Below, in pieces: positions 8,650 to 16,705 of a stretch of DNA of 64,000 nt; positions within the stretch are counted from its first letter, which is position 1, and each line of letters opens with the position of its first letter. The notes under the pieces were generated by a model that was given only the letters and a program-made list of their open reading frames with translations, had not been told where the DNA came from and did not search any database. The position numbers and the translations under genes were made by a program. The DNA comes from Roseovarius sp. 217 (GTDB lineage: Bacteria > Pseudomonadota > Alphaproteobacteria > Rhodobacterales > Rhodobacteraceae): the NCBI RefSeq assembly GCF_000152845.1, contig NZ_CH902584.1, positions 3,699,562 through 3,763,561 on the forward strand, in the 5' to 3' direction.

Positions 8650-9695
8650 TGGCTGCCCGCCCTCGCCAGGATAGTACCGGCGCGGTCAATCACCACAGTA
8701 TCGACCTCGACACCCTCTGGTAGCATCGCAAGCACCTTATCACGGCTTTCATGCGCAACCCATTTTGCCATATTTTCCCCCGCGAATTCAGATGCTTGCA
8801 GTGCTGTATTCATGTACTTTAGATTCGGTAAATCCAACGCGTCGGCAAGGCCTTGAAAATCTACCTGACTGCGTCCCGAATGGAGATCACGGGCCCCTTG
8901 CGCCAGTTTGACCATCTTACCGATACCTCCACCGATGGTCAGGCGCGGCAACGGATGTTTTGCAAGGTATTTCAGCAAACCACCGGCAAAATCCCCCATG
9001 TCCAACATGGCGTGGTCAGGCAAATCATAGAGTCCTTGGACCACGCGTTCGCTGGTAGCCCCGGTGCAACCCGCCACATGGGTCAAACCGGACCCGCGCG
9101 CAACGTCGATTCCGCGATGTATGGAAGCGATCCATGCCGCACAGGAAAACGGTCGCACAATCCCTGTGGTGCCAAGGATCGACAATCCGCCCTTGATTCC
9201 CAACCTCGAATTCCACGTCTTTTGCGCAAGGGACGCGCCCCCGGGAACGGATACTGTGATCTCGATATCGGGGCTCTCGCATAGACGCTCAGCCATGTCG
9301 CTTACCGTGGCCTCCATCATCTGGCGTGGCACCGGATTTATGGCGGGCTCACCCGGCGGGATGGGCAGGCCTGGCATGGTGACATGCCCTACGCCCTCGC
9401 CCGCGCGAAATACCACGCCCCCCGCAGACCGTGCCACGCGCGCGATAATCATCGCACCATGCGTTACATCCGGGTCGTCGCCCGCATCTTTGATGACCCC
9501 TGCCTCGGCCCAGCCTTCACCGCTTGCATGATGGGCGATGTCAAACTCTGGCGTCTCGCCACGCGGCAAGGTGATGCGCACCCGTCGCACAGCACCTTCT
9601 CCCCATAGCAAACTCAGCGCCGCCCGCGTCGCAGCGGTGGCGCAAGCGCCCGTGGTCCAGCCACGGCGCAGAGGAGTGTCAGGTTTGCGGGTCAT
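8646..9695 (-). CDS. cbiD: Cobalt-precorrin-5B C1-methyltransferase
   Basis: Methylates C1 of cobalt-precorrin-5B using S-adenosylmethionine. The N-terminus LRRGWTTGACATAATRAAL is the CbiD signature, followed by GGxSILGTTGIVRPFS and GRSQVDF-type segments; about 349 residues is typical. CbiD belongs to the early-cobalt (anaerobic) route, while many alphaproteobacteria use CobF for this step, so its presence tells which enzyme does C1 methylation here. The ATG at 9695 is preferred to a GTG at 9701; neither has a strong ribosome site. It is the first gene of the operon, about 100 bases downstream of the formate dehydrogenase gene and separated from it by a terminator. Confidence 0.93.
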   Translation of the reverse strand: MTRKPDTPLRRGWTTGACATAATRAALSLLWGEGAVRRVRITLPRGETPEFDIAHHASGEGWAEAGVIKDAGDDPDVTHGAMIIARVARSAGGVVFRAGEGVGHVTMPGLPIPPGEPAINPVPRQMMEATVSDMAERLCESPDIEITVSVPGGASLAQKTWNSRLGIKGGLSILGTTGIVRPFSCAAWIASIHRGIDVARGSGLTHVAGCTGATSERVVQGLYDLPDHAMLDMGDFAGGLLKYLAKHPLPRLTIGGGIGKMVKLAQGARDLHSGRSQVDFQGLADALDLPNLKYMNTALQASEFAGENMAKWVAHESRDKVLAMLPEGVEVDTVVIDRAGTILARAGSQ

Positions 9696-9758
9696 CTTCA
9701 CGCGGAACTATAGGCGCGCCAACGCCCGAGGCCAAATGCCAAATCCAAGGGCATGCAA

Positions 9759-9787
9759 CAGCGCCCCGCGAACCGCGCGGGGCGCTG
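9759..9787 (-). terminator. Hairpin terminator after formate dehydrogenase gene
   Basis: A perfect 12-bp stem (CAGCGCCCCGCG / CGCGGGGCGCTG) with a 5-base loop lies just past the stop codon of the formate dehydrogenase gene and before cbiD. A short TTG follows on the minus strand, without a long T run, so read-through into cbiD remains possible. Confidence 0.7.
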
Positions 9788-9793
9788 TCTGTG

Positions 9794-12568
9794 TCATTCC
9801 GCGGCGATATTCGCCGCCTCGACCTTGACGGCCGAGAATTTGAACTCAGGGATCTTGCCATAGGGGTCGACCGCTGGATTGGTCAGGATATTCGCGGCTG
9901 CTTCAACAAATGCAAAGGGCAAGAACACCATATCCGGTGCCACCGCGCGATCAGCACGCGCCATGATACGGATCGAGCCGCGCTTGGTGGTCAACTGCAC
10001 CAGCCCTCCCGGCTCTACACCCAACTTGCGAAGTGTCGAGGGGTGAATCGAGCAGTTCGCCTCTGGCTCGACTGCATCGAGCACGCTGGCGCGGCGGGTC
10101 ATGGACCCGGTGTGCCAATGCTCAAGTTGCCGCCCCGTGGTCAGAATCATCGGATAGTCGGCGTCTGGCACATCGTCAGGCGGGATGATGGCCGCCGGAG
10201 TGAATTTCGCCCGTCCCTCGGGACGTGGGAAACCATCACCGAACACAACCGCCTCACCCGGTTGATCGGGGCCTTTGCAGGGATAGGTCACAGCCCCTTC
10301 CCGCTCCAACCGCTCCCATGTGATATTGTCGAGCGACCGCATGTTGACCTTCATCTCGGCAAAGACATCGGCCGGGCTGTCGTAAGACCAATCAAGCCCG
10401 ATGCGGTTCGCCAACTCAACCGTGATGGCCCAGTCCTCGCGCGCCTCGCCCGGAGGGGAAACCGCGGAACGGCCCATTTGTACCTGACGGTTGGTATTGG
10501 TTACAGTGCCAGATTTCTCATAAAACGCGCTCGCAGGCAGGATCACATCGGCATAGTTTGCCGTCTCGGTGATAAAGATATCCTGTACGACGAGATGCTC
10601 GAGCTTGGCCAATGCATCGCGGGCGTGCTCCACGTCCGGGTCGGACATCGCCGGGTTTTCGCCCAGAATATACATGCCCTTGATCTTGTCTTCATGGACC
10701 GCATCCATGATCTCGGTCACGGTCAGGCCCTTTTGGTTCGAGAAGTCGCCCGATTGCCAGACTTCGGTGAAGGCGCGTCGCACGCCATCATCGGTCACGG
10801 TCTGATAATCCGGCAGGAACATCGGCACCAGTCCCGCATCCGAGGCACCTTGCACGTTGTTCTGGCCGCGCAGCGGGTGCAACCCTGTACCGGGACGGCC
10901 CACATGGCCGCACATCAGCGCCAGAGAGATCAAGCAGCGCGAATTGTCGGTGCCGTGGATATGCTGGCTAACGCCCATCCCCCAAAAGATCATGCCTGCC
11001 TTGGCCCCGGCAAAATCGCGGGCGACGGCGCGCAACGTCTCGGCGGGAACGCCGCAGATTGCTGCCATTTTCTCGGGCGGGAACTGGGCAAGATGTTTCT
11101 TTTCGGCCTCCCAGTTCTCAGTGAAGGCAGCGATATATTGCTGGTCGTAAAGCCCTTCCTCAACGATCACATGGCAGATCGCGTTCAACATTGCCACATC
11201 CGCACCCGGACGGAATTGCAGCATATGGGTGGCAAAGCGCTTCATGCCCTGGCCGCGCGGGTCCATGACGATGAGCTTGCCACCGCGCTTGGTGAATTGC
11301 TTGAAATAGGTCGCGGCGACAGGGTGGTTCTCAAGCGGATTTGCCCCGATGATGATCGCTACATCGGCATTTTCGATCTGGTTGAAGGTCGCCGTCACGG
11401 CACCCGACCCGACATTCTCGATCAGCGCCGCCACTGAGGAGGCATGGCAGAGTCGCGTGCAGTGGTCGACGTTGTTGTGACCAAAGCCCTGACGGATGAA
11501 TTTTTGAAAGAGATAGGCTTCTTCGTTGGTGCATTTTGCGCTACCGAAACCCGCCACGCTGGTGCCGCCATTGATGTCTTTGAGACCTTTGAGCGCCCCA
11601 GCCGCCAAATCGAGCGCCTCGTCCCACTCAGCTTCCCGAAACACTTCCTGCCAGTTTCCGGGATCGACGTTCAGGCCCTTGGCGGGCGCATCATCGCGGC
11701 GGATCAGCGGTTTGGTCAGACGGTGCGGATGGTGGATATAGTCAAACCCAAAACGCCCTTTGACGCACAGACGTCCTTCATTGGCCGGGCCGTTGATTCC
11801 TTCGACATACTTCACTTTGCCGTTCTTGACCTTGAGAGACACCTGACATCCCACGCCGCAGAACGGACAGATGCTTTTGACCTCTTCGTCAAAATCCGCG
11901 CTGTCACCCTGTTGGGCGTCATCCAGCACGGTGGCAGGCATCAGGGCGCCAGTCGGGCAGGCCTGCACGCATTCACCGCAGGCCACGCAAGTACTCGCAC
12001 CCATCGGGTCGGCCAAGTCAAACACCGGGTAGGCATCATGCCCACGCCCTGCCATGCCAATCACGTCATTGACCTGCACTTCGCGGCAGGCGCGCACGCA
12101 GAGGCCACAGGAAATGCAGGCATCCAGATTTACCCGCATCGCGATGTGACTGTCGTCGAGCAGGGGAATGCGGCTGCGTTCGACTTTGGGAAAACGGCTT
12201 TCGGATACGCCATTGGCCGCAGCCATGTCCCACAAATGACTGGAGCGATCATGTGAAACCTCGCGTTCCGGCTGGTCTGCGAGCAGCATCTCGACCACCA
12301 TCTTGCGCGCGGTTTCCGCACGAGAGGAGTTGGTCGTGACCACCATGCCCGCTTTGGCCTCGCGGATACACGACGCGACCAGCGTCCGTTCGCCCTCGAC
12401 TTCGACCATACACGCGCGACAATTGCCATCGGGGCGATAGCCTGGTGCCGGCTTGTGACAGAGATGAGGGATGACCAGCCCGCGTCCGTTCGCGACTTCC
12501 CATATCGTCTGCCCCGCCTCTGCTTCGACTTCGTGGCCGTCCAGTACGAATGTGATCTTGTCGGTCAT
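9794..12568 (-). CDS. fdhF: Formate dehydrogenase alpha subunit (molybdopterin, cysteine type)
   Basis: Large 924-residue catalytic subunit that oxidises formate to CO2. Domains in order: [2Fe-2S] ferredoxin fold (C37, C50, C53, C67), two [4Fe-4S] clusters (C151-C161 and C194-C204), [4Fe-4S] of the Mo domain (C234, C237, C241, C268), then the molybdopterin domains. The active-site residue is Cys374 in RLCHASS, followed by His375; it is not selenocysteine. The layout matches FdsA/FdhF-type soluble enzymes. No FdsB/FdsG-like NADH-module genes are next to it, so the electron acceptor is unclear. Cofactor genes fdhD, mobA, mobB and moeA lie at 59-63 kb. A tandem repeat sits upstream. Confidence 0.93.
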   Translation of the reverse strand: MTDKITFVLDGHEVEAEAGQTIWEVANGRGLVIPHLCHKPAPGYRPDGNCRACMVEVEGERTLVASCIREAKAGMVVTTNSSRAETARKMVVEMLLADQPEREVSHDRSSHLWDMAAANGVSESRFPKVERSRIPLLDDSHIAMRVNLDACISCGLCVRACREVQVNDVIGMAGRGHDAYPVFDLADPMGASTCVACGECVQACPTGALMPATVLDDAQQGDSADFDEEVKSICPFCGVGCQVSLKVKNGKVKYVEGINGPANEGRLCVKGRFGFDYIHHPHRLTKPLIRRDDAPAKGLNVDPGNWQEVFREAEWDEALDLAAGALKGLKDINGGTSVAGFGSAKCTNEEAYLFQKFIRQGFGHNNVDHCTRLCHASSVAALIENVGSGAVTATFNQIENADVAIIIGANPLENHPVAATYFKQFTKRGGKLIVMDPRGQGMKRFATHMLQFRPGADVAMLNAICHVIVEEGLYDQQYIAAFTENWEAEKKHLAQFPPEKMAAICGVPAETLRAVARDFAGAKAGMIFWGMGVSQHIHGTDNSRCLISLALMCGHVGRPGTGLHPLRGQNNVQGASDAGLVPMFLPDYQTVTDDGVRRAFTEVWQSGDFSNQKGLTVTEIMDAVHEDKIKGMYILGENPAMSDPDVEHARDALAKLEHLVVQDIFITETANYADVILPASAFYEKSGTVTNTNRQVQMGRSAVSPPGEAREDWAITVELANRIGLDWSYDSPADVFAEMKVNMRSLDNITWERLEREGAVTYPCKGPDQPGEAVVFGDGFPRPEGRAKFTPAAIIPPDDVPDADYPMILTTGRQLEHWHTGSMTRRASVLDAVEPEANCSIHPSTLRKLGVEPGGLVQLTTKRGSIRIMARADRAVAPDMVFLPFAFVEAAANILTNPAVDPYGKIPEFKFSAVKVEAANIAAE

Positions 12569-12687
12569 CAGCGCGCCTCCCTAGCTTTGGGCCTTTTTAA
12601 AGCATGCAGTGGCATCCAAGTGGCTGTCAATCCCGACACCTCACCCCATTTTTGCGCCACATTCGTCGAGGGGCTCCGGAATTGGCG

Positions 12688-12732
12688 ATTCATTCTGGTC
12701 TAAATTCATTCTGGTCTAAATTCATTCTGGTC
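12688..12732. repeat. Tandem 16-bp repeat, 2.8 copies, upstream of formate dehydrogenase
   Basis: The unit ATTCATTCTGGTCTAA occurs twice without mismatch (12688-12703, 12704-12719) and a third copy matches for 13 bases (12720-12732). It sits in the 286-bp divergent intergenic space between the formate dehydrogenase gene (start 12568, minus) and the phosphatase gene (start 12855, plus). Spacing of 16 bp is about 1.5 helix turns. It could be an array of regulator sites or simply a slippage repeat. The rest of the intergenic stretch shows no gene. Confidence 0.85.
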
Positions 12733-12854
12733 CAGACGTCACCTTGCTTTGCCGACGGCTCGCCGATGGGCGCTGTTCCAGATTATTTTACGCCGCACCT
12801 TTAACCCTCCGGCAACCGGCGCTAACGTCGCGCTGAAATCGGGAGGCGTTTAAC

Positions 12855-13505
12855 TTGGCAGAGCTAATTCTGGTGCGGCATGGGCAGGCCAACAGCCATG
12901 CCACGGATGAGGCAGGCTATGATCGGCTTTCTCCACTCGGCGTGCAGCAGGCTGAATGGTTGGGTACGCATCTGGCTATGACAAATCCGCATTTCGACCA
13001 TGTGATCACCGGAACTCTCAATCGTCAGGTCGGCACCGCCCGCGCCATGGGCTATCATATTACCGAGCAAGACCCGCGGTTGGATGAACTGAGCTATTTT
13101 GCCCTCGCCCGCGCCATCGAGGCGCAGCACGGGATTCCCGCGCCTGCCGACGCCACTGAATTTGCCCGCTACCTGCCGCAGGTGATCGAACACTGGGCGC
13201 GGGGCGATCTTGACGATGTGCCCGAGAGTTTCGAGCATTTCACGACCCGCATCACCAGCTTGATCGACGACATCTGCCACCACAACGGACGCATCCTGAT
13301 CGTGACCTCGGGCGGCGTGATTGGCATGGTCATGCGTCACGTCCTCGGCCTCGATATTCCCGGCATGGCCAAGGTCATGTTGCAGGTGATGAACAGTTCC
13401 CTGCACCGGCTTGAACATGTGCATGACATGCTGATGCTGGGCACGTTCAACGCCACACCACATCTCGACACACCTGACCGGGCGCATGCCCGCACCTTTA
13501 TCTGA
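12855..13505 (+). CDS. Histidine phosphatase family protein (phosphoglycerate-mutase-like)
   Basis: Predicted cytosolic phosphatase of 216 residues. The phosphohistidine motif LVRHGQANSHA (His at about residue 9) opens the protein, and the late catalytic His lies in ILIVTSGGVIGM-type context, with SG where many family members have SHG, so the second His is not obvious. It starts with TTG at 12855, supported by a strong Shine-Dalgarno (GGGAGG) 7 bases upstream. It heads a plus-strand run with a GST gene 18 bases downstream. Substrate unknown. Confidence 0.85.
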   Translation: MAELILVRHGQANSHATDEAGYDRLSPLGVQQAEWLGTHLAMTNPHFDHVITGTLNRQVGTARAMGYHITEQDPRLDELSYFALARAIEAQHGIPAPADATEFARYLPQVIEHWARGDLDDVPESFEHFTTRITSLIDDICHHNGRILIVTSGGVIGMVMRHVLGLDIPGMAKVMLQVMNSSLHRLEHVHDMLMLGTFNATPHLDTPDRAHARTFI

Positions 13506-13523
13506 CAGTGAGAGGAACGCGCC

Positions 13524-14138
13524 ATGAAACTCTACTACGCCAAAGGCACCATCTCGATTGCGGCGGTGATCGCGCTGCACGAGGCGGGGCTCGACTTTGA
13601 ACCGGTGCGCCTCGATTTTCGGGCGGGAGAGCAATCCGGTGCCGCCTATCTCGCGATCAATCCCAAGGGACGAGTGCCGACACTCGTCACCGACCGGGGC
13701 ATCCTGACCGAAACCGGCGCATTGCTTGATTACATTGCCGACATCGCCCCTCAGGCCGAATTGCGCCCCACCGATCCCTATCAAGCCGCCAAGATGCGTG
13801 AGGCCATGTATTATATCGCCTCCACCATGCATGTGAACCACGCCCACAAGATGCGCGGCCACCGTTGGGCCGACCAACAGAGCTCTTTCGACGATATGAA
13901 AACCAAATCGGTCCAGACCATGACCGACAGCGCGACCTATGTGGAACATAATCTCATCACAGGCCCCTTCGTTACAGGCGACACCCTAACGCTCGCCGAC
14001 CCATATCTCTATGTCGCCTGCAACTGGCTCGAGGGCGATGGGGTAAAGCTGGCCGAGTTCCCAAAGATTGCCGCGTTCATGCAGGCAATGCGTGCCCGGC
14101 CCTCAGTGGCACGCGTGATTGCGGACGATATGATCTGA
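13524..14138 (+). CDS. Glutathione S-transferase family protein
   Basis: Thiol transferase of 204 residues with an N-terminal thioredoxin-like domain (MKLYYAKGTISIAAVIALHE; cis-Pro in GRVPTLVT; ETGALLDYIA for glutathione gamma-Glu binding) and an all-helical C-terminal domain (GDTLTLADPYLYVACNWLEG). The specific class is not clear. It lies between the phosphatase and saccharopine genes with 18-base and 9-base gaps, so probable co-transcription; a role in lysine catabolism is not implied by sequence. Confidence 0.9.
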   Translation: MKLYYAKGTISIAAVIALHEAGLDFEPVRLDFRAGEQSGAAYLAINPKGRVPTLVTDRGILTETGALLDYIADIAPQAELRPTDPYQAAKMREAMYYIASTMHVNHAHKMRGHRWADQQSSFDDMKTKSVQTMTDSATYVEHNLITGPFVTGDTLTLADPYLYVACNWLEGDGVKLAEFPKIAAFMQAMRARPSVARVIADDMI

Positions 14139-14147
14139 GGATTTGTA

Positions 14148-15203
14148 ATGACACATCTCTGGGTGCGGGCCGAACAAAGACCGAATGAAGAACGCGTGGG
14201 ACTAACGCCCGAAGGGGCGGCGCAACTGATCACCAAGGGCATTCGTGTCACTGTCGAAGAGAGCCACAACCGCGCCATTCCGATTGAGAGCTATCGCGCA
14301 GCGGGCTGCGAAATTGCGACTGAGAACTCTTGGCCGTCCGCGCCTACCGAAGCAATCATTTTTGGGCTCAAGGAACTCCCCGAGGATGACACGCCCCTGC
14401 CGCATCGGCACATCATGTTCGGCCACGCCTTCAAGGGACAGCATGCCGGGCGACGTCTCTTGCAGCGGTTCAAGGCCAGGGGCGGCACGCTCTATGATCT
14501 GGAATACCTCGTCGATGAAACGGGCCGCCGCGTCGCCGCGTTTGGCTATTGGGCGGGCTATGCGGGGGCGGCGGTGTCGCTCATGGCATGGACGGCACAA
14601 CAGGGCGGCGCGATCTGCCCGCCCGTCGATACCTATCCGGGGCGCGACGCGCTGCTGGCCGATCTTGGCGCCCAGCTGGATGCCACGGGTGCGTCCCGCC
14701 CGCGCGCCATCGTCATTGGGGCCTTGGGGCGCGTGGGCACCGGTGCTGCGGATCTCTGCGAAGCGATGGATGTCACCGTCACCCGCTGGGACATGGCCGA
14801 GACCGCATCGGGGGGGCCTTTCCCGGAAATCCTCGCGCATGATATCTTCCTCAACTGCATCTTCGCGCGCCCCGGCACGCCGGTTTTCGTGCCGAAATCC
14901 GCGCTTGACCAGCCCCGCCAATTGACCGTGATCGGCGATGTGGCCTGCGACCCCGACAGCGATTACAACCCGGTGCCAGTTTATGACGCGGCGACCTCAT
15001 GGGCAGCCCCGGTGTTGCGCGTGCATGACGCCCCACCGCTCGACGTGATGGCGATCGACAACCTGCCCTCGCTCTTGCCGGTTGAATCCTCACGGGATTA
15101 CGCCGGGCAATTGCTGGCCTCGTTGCTGACCCTCGACACGCTGGATCAAGGGGTCTGGGGGCGCGCGGCAGAGACCTTTCACACCCATATGAACGACATC
15201 TGA
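14148..15203 (+). CDS. Saccharopine dehydrogenase, lysine-forming type (LYS1/LKR-like)
   Basis: NAD(P)-linked enzyme interconverting saccharopine and lysine plus 2-oxoglutarate. The N-terminus (LWVRAEQRPNEERVGLTPEGAAQL) is the alanine dehydrogenase/PNT-like domain of LYS1 proteins, and the central AIVIGALGRVGTGAADL is the nucleotide-binding Rossmann segment. The 351-residue length fits. In bacteria the pair with the LYS9-type enzyme at 15467 works mainly in lysine breakdown toward 2-aminoadipate semialdehyde, often linked to osmotic stress; direction here is inferred. Its TGA abuts the ATG of the next gene. Confidence 0.9.
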   Translation: MTHLWVRAEQRPNEERVGLTPEGAAQLITKGIRVTVEESHNRAIPIESYRAAGCEIATENSWPSAPTEAIIFGLKELPEDDTPLPHRHIMFGHAFKGQHAGRRLLQRFKARGGTLYDLEYLVDETGRRVAAFGYWAGYAGAAVSLMAWTAQQGGAICPPVDTYPGRDALLADLGAQLDATGASRPRAIVIGALGRVGTGAADLCEAMDVTVTRWDMAETASGGPFPEILAHDIFLNCIFARPGTPVFVPKSALDQPRQLTVIGDVACDPDSDYNPVPVYDAATSWAAPVLRVHDAPPLDVMAIDNLPSLLPVESSRDYAGQLLASLLTLDTLDQGVWGRAAETFHTHMNDI

Positions 15204-15452
15204 ATGGCACCCTATGTCGGATATCTGGCCGCCTTTCTGGGTACGATCTGCTGGATTCCGCAGGCGATCAAGGCCTGGGCCACGCGCGACACTTCGGGCC
15301 TGTCGCTCCCGTCGAACCTGCTCTTTCTGACCACAGTTTCCCTGTGGCTGGTCTATGGGCTGATAATCGGCGACTGGCCTCTCATTCTGGCCAATATCTG
15401 CGCCGTTCTGGCGATGCTGAGCATCGTCGCGGCGAAACTCCGTTATAAGTAA
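15204..15452 (+). CDS. SemiSWEET-type PQ-loop membrane transporter
   Basis: 82-residue protein with three predicted membrane helices (about 5-20, 37-55, 58-78) and the PQ motif in TICWIPQAIKAW, followed by TRDTSGLSL, both SemiSWEET marks. Such proteins dimerise into a bidirectional small-solute (sugar) channel. The start codon directly follows the upstream stop (TGAATG), and the next saccharopine gene begins 14 bases downstream, so it is embedded in the lysine operon. The substrate could therefore be other than a sugar; this is inference only. Confidence 0.9.
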   Translation: MAPYVGYLAAFLGTICWIPQAIKAWATRDTSGLSLPSNLLFLTTVSLWLVYGLIIGDWPLILANICAVLAMLSIVAAKLRYK

Positions 15453-15466
15453 AAGGAGAGACGGAC

Positions 15467-16609
15467 ATGACAATCCACTGGTGCGGCACCGGCCTATCGG
15501 CCATCCCCGGCCTGCGACGGCTGATCGAGGCGGGGCATGAGGTGGCGGTCTGGAACCGTTCGACCCACAAGGCGCGGGCGGCGGTGGGCGATCTGACCGA
15601 CAATATCCACGCCTTTGACAAGGATGAACTGGCGACGGCGCTCGAACCCGGTGACGTGGTCGTCTCGATGCTGCCCGGTGACTGGCACGTGCCACTGGCG
15701 GAACTCTGCCTTGAGAAGGGTGCGAATTTTGTGTCCTCATCCTACATCGCACCTGAAATGCGCGCGCTCGATCAGGCGGCGCGCGATAAAGGGCTGCGCT
15801 TTGTCAATGAAATTGGTCTTGATCCCGGCATCGATCATCTGATGGCGCATCATCTGGTGGCCGAATATCGCGCCTCCCCAGCCTTTGACGCAGGCAATGA
15901 CCTCTGCTTCACCTCCTATTGCGGCGGCGTGCCGAAACGGCCCAACCCATTTCGATACAAGTTCAGCTGGTCGCCCTTGGGCGTGCTCAAGGCGCTGCGC
16001 TCGCCCTCGCGCTCAATCCGGAATTTCTCGGAGCTCAAGGTCGCGCGGCCATGGGACGCGATTTCCAGCTATGACGCCCCTTTGCCCGACCCCGAGATCT
16101 TCGAGGTTTACCCCAACCGCGATTCCCTGCCCTTCATCGCCGACTACCGGTTCGATCCCGACTGGCGGATCAAGGATTTCGTGCGCGGCACGCTGCGTCT
16201 GAATGGCTGGTCAGAGGCATGGAAGGAGGTCTTTGCCGAGATCGAGACGCTCAACGGTGCCGCGGGCGATGCCCGGCTCAAGGAGATGTCGGATCAGTTC
16301 TGGCAAGAGAACGCCTACGAGGAGGGCGAGCCAGACCGCGTGGTGCTCTGCGTTGATCTCAAGGCGGAAAAAGCCGGTAAACCCGTCTGGCATAAAACCT
16401 ATGTGATGGACGCTTGGGGCGATGCGCGTGGCACGGCGATGGCGCGGCTGGTCTCGATTCCAGTCTCACTTGCCGTTGAGTCGGTGCTGGCGCGGGAAAT
16501 ACCCGCGGGCGTTAGCGCGGCACCGCATGATCCCAAGCTGGTCACGCGCTACCTCGACGAGGTCAAACGGCTGGCACAGCATCTGACGGTCGTGGATCAC
16601 GTCGGCTGA
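15467..16609 (+). CDS. Saccharopine dehydrogenase, glutamate-forming type (LYS9-like)
   Basis: 380-residue reductase that converts saccharopine to glutamate and 2-aminoadipate semialdehyde. It opens with a Rossmann fold in the variant form WCGTGLSAIPGLRRLIEAG, followed by a ALEPGDVVVSMLP strand and the substrate domain (NEIGLDPGIDHLMAH, characteristic of LYS9-type enzymes; FTSYCGGVP). It is the last gene of the phosphatase-GST-LKR-SemiSWEET-SDH run, ending before a strong bidirectional hairpin. The ribosome site AAAAGGAGA lies about 8 bases upstream of the ATG. Confidence 0.92.
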   Translation: MTIHWCGTGLSAIPGLRRLIEAGHEVAVWNRSTHKARAAVGDLTDNIHAFDKDELATALEPGDVVVSMLPGDWHVPLAELCLEKGANFVSSSYIAPEMRALDQAARDKGLRFVNEIGLDPGIDHLMAHHLVAEYRASPAFDAGNDLCFTSYCGGVPKRPNPFRYKFSWSPLGVLKALRSPSRSIRNFSELKVARPWDAISSYDAPLPDPEIFEVYPNRDSLPFIADYRFDPDWRIKDFVRGTLRLNGWSEAWKEVFAEIETLNGAAGDARLKEMSDQFWQENAYEEGEPDRVVLCVDLKAEKAGKPVWHKTYVMDAWGDARGTAMARLVSIPVSLAVESVLAREIPAGVSAAPHDPKLVTRYLDEVKRLAQHLTVVDHVG

Positions 16610-16631
16610 GCGTTTCGGCGCAAGGTAAGGC

Positions 16632-16687
16632 TTGAGTATTTGCGCCAAGAAAAAGCCAAGTCGTTTTTTCTTGGCAAAAATACTCAA
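16632..16687. terminator. Bidirectional hairpin terminator between convergent genes
   Basis: Long inverted repeat whose outer arms are TTGAGTATTT / AAATACTCAA and inner arms CCAAGAAAA / TTTTCTTGG, with A and T runs on both flanks. It lies between the stops of the saccharopine dehydrogenase (plus) and the helicase (minus) and can serve both. The outer GAGTATTT motif recurs after another hairpin near 58262. Confidence 0.85.
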
Positions 16688-16705
16688 ACCGGCCGCTGCA
16701 CCCGC

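Noticed and set aside
9791..11437. 548-codon open frame on the plus strand opposite the formate dehydrogenase gene
   Set aside because: It lies fully inside the minus-strand coding sequence. It is an antisense frame of GC-rich DNA, Arg/His-rich and without family features.
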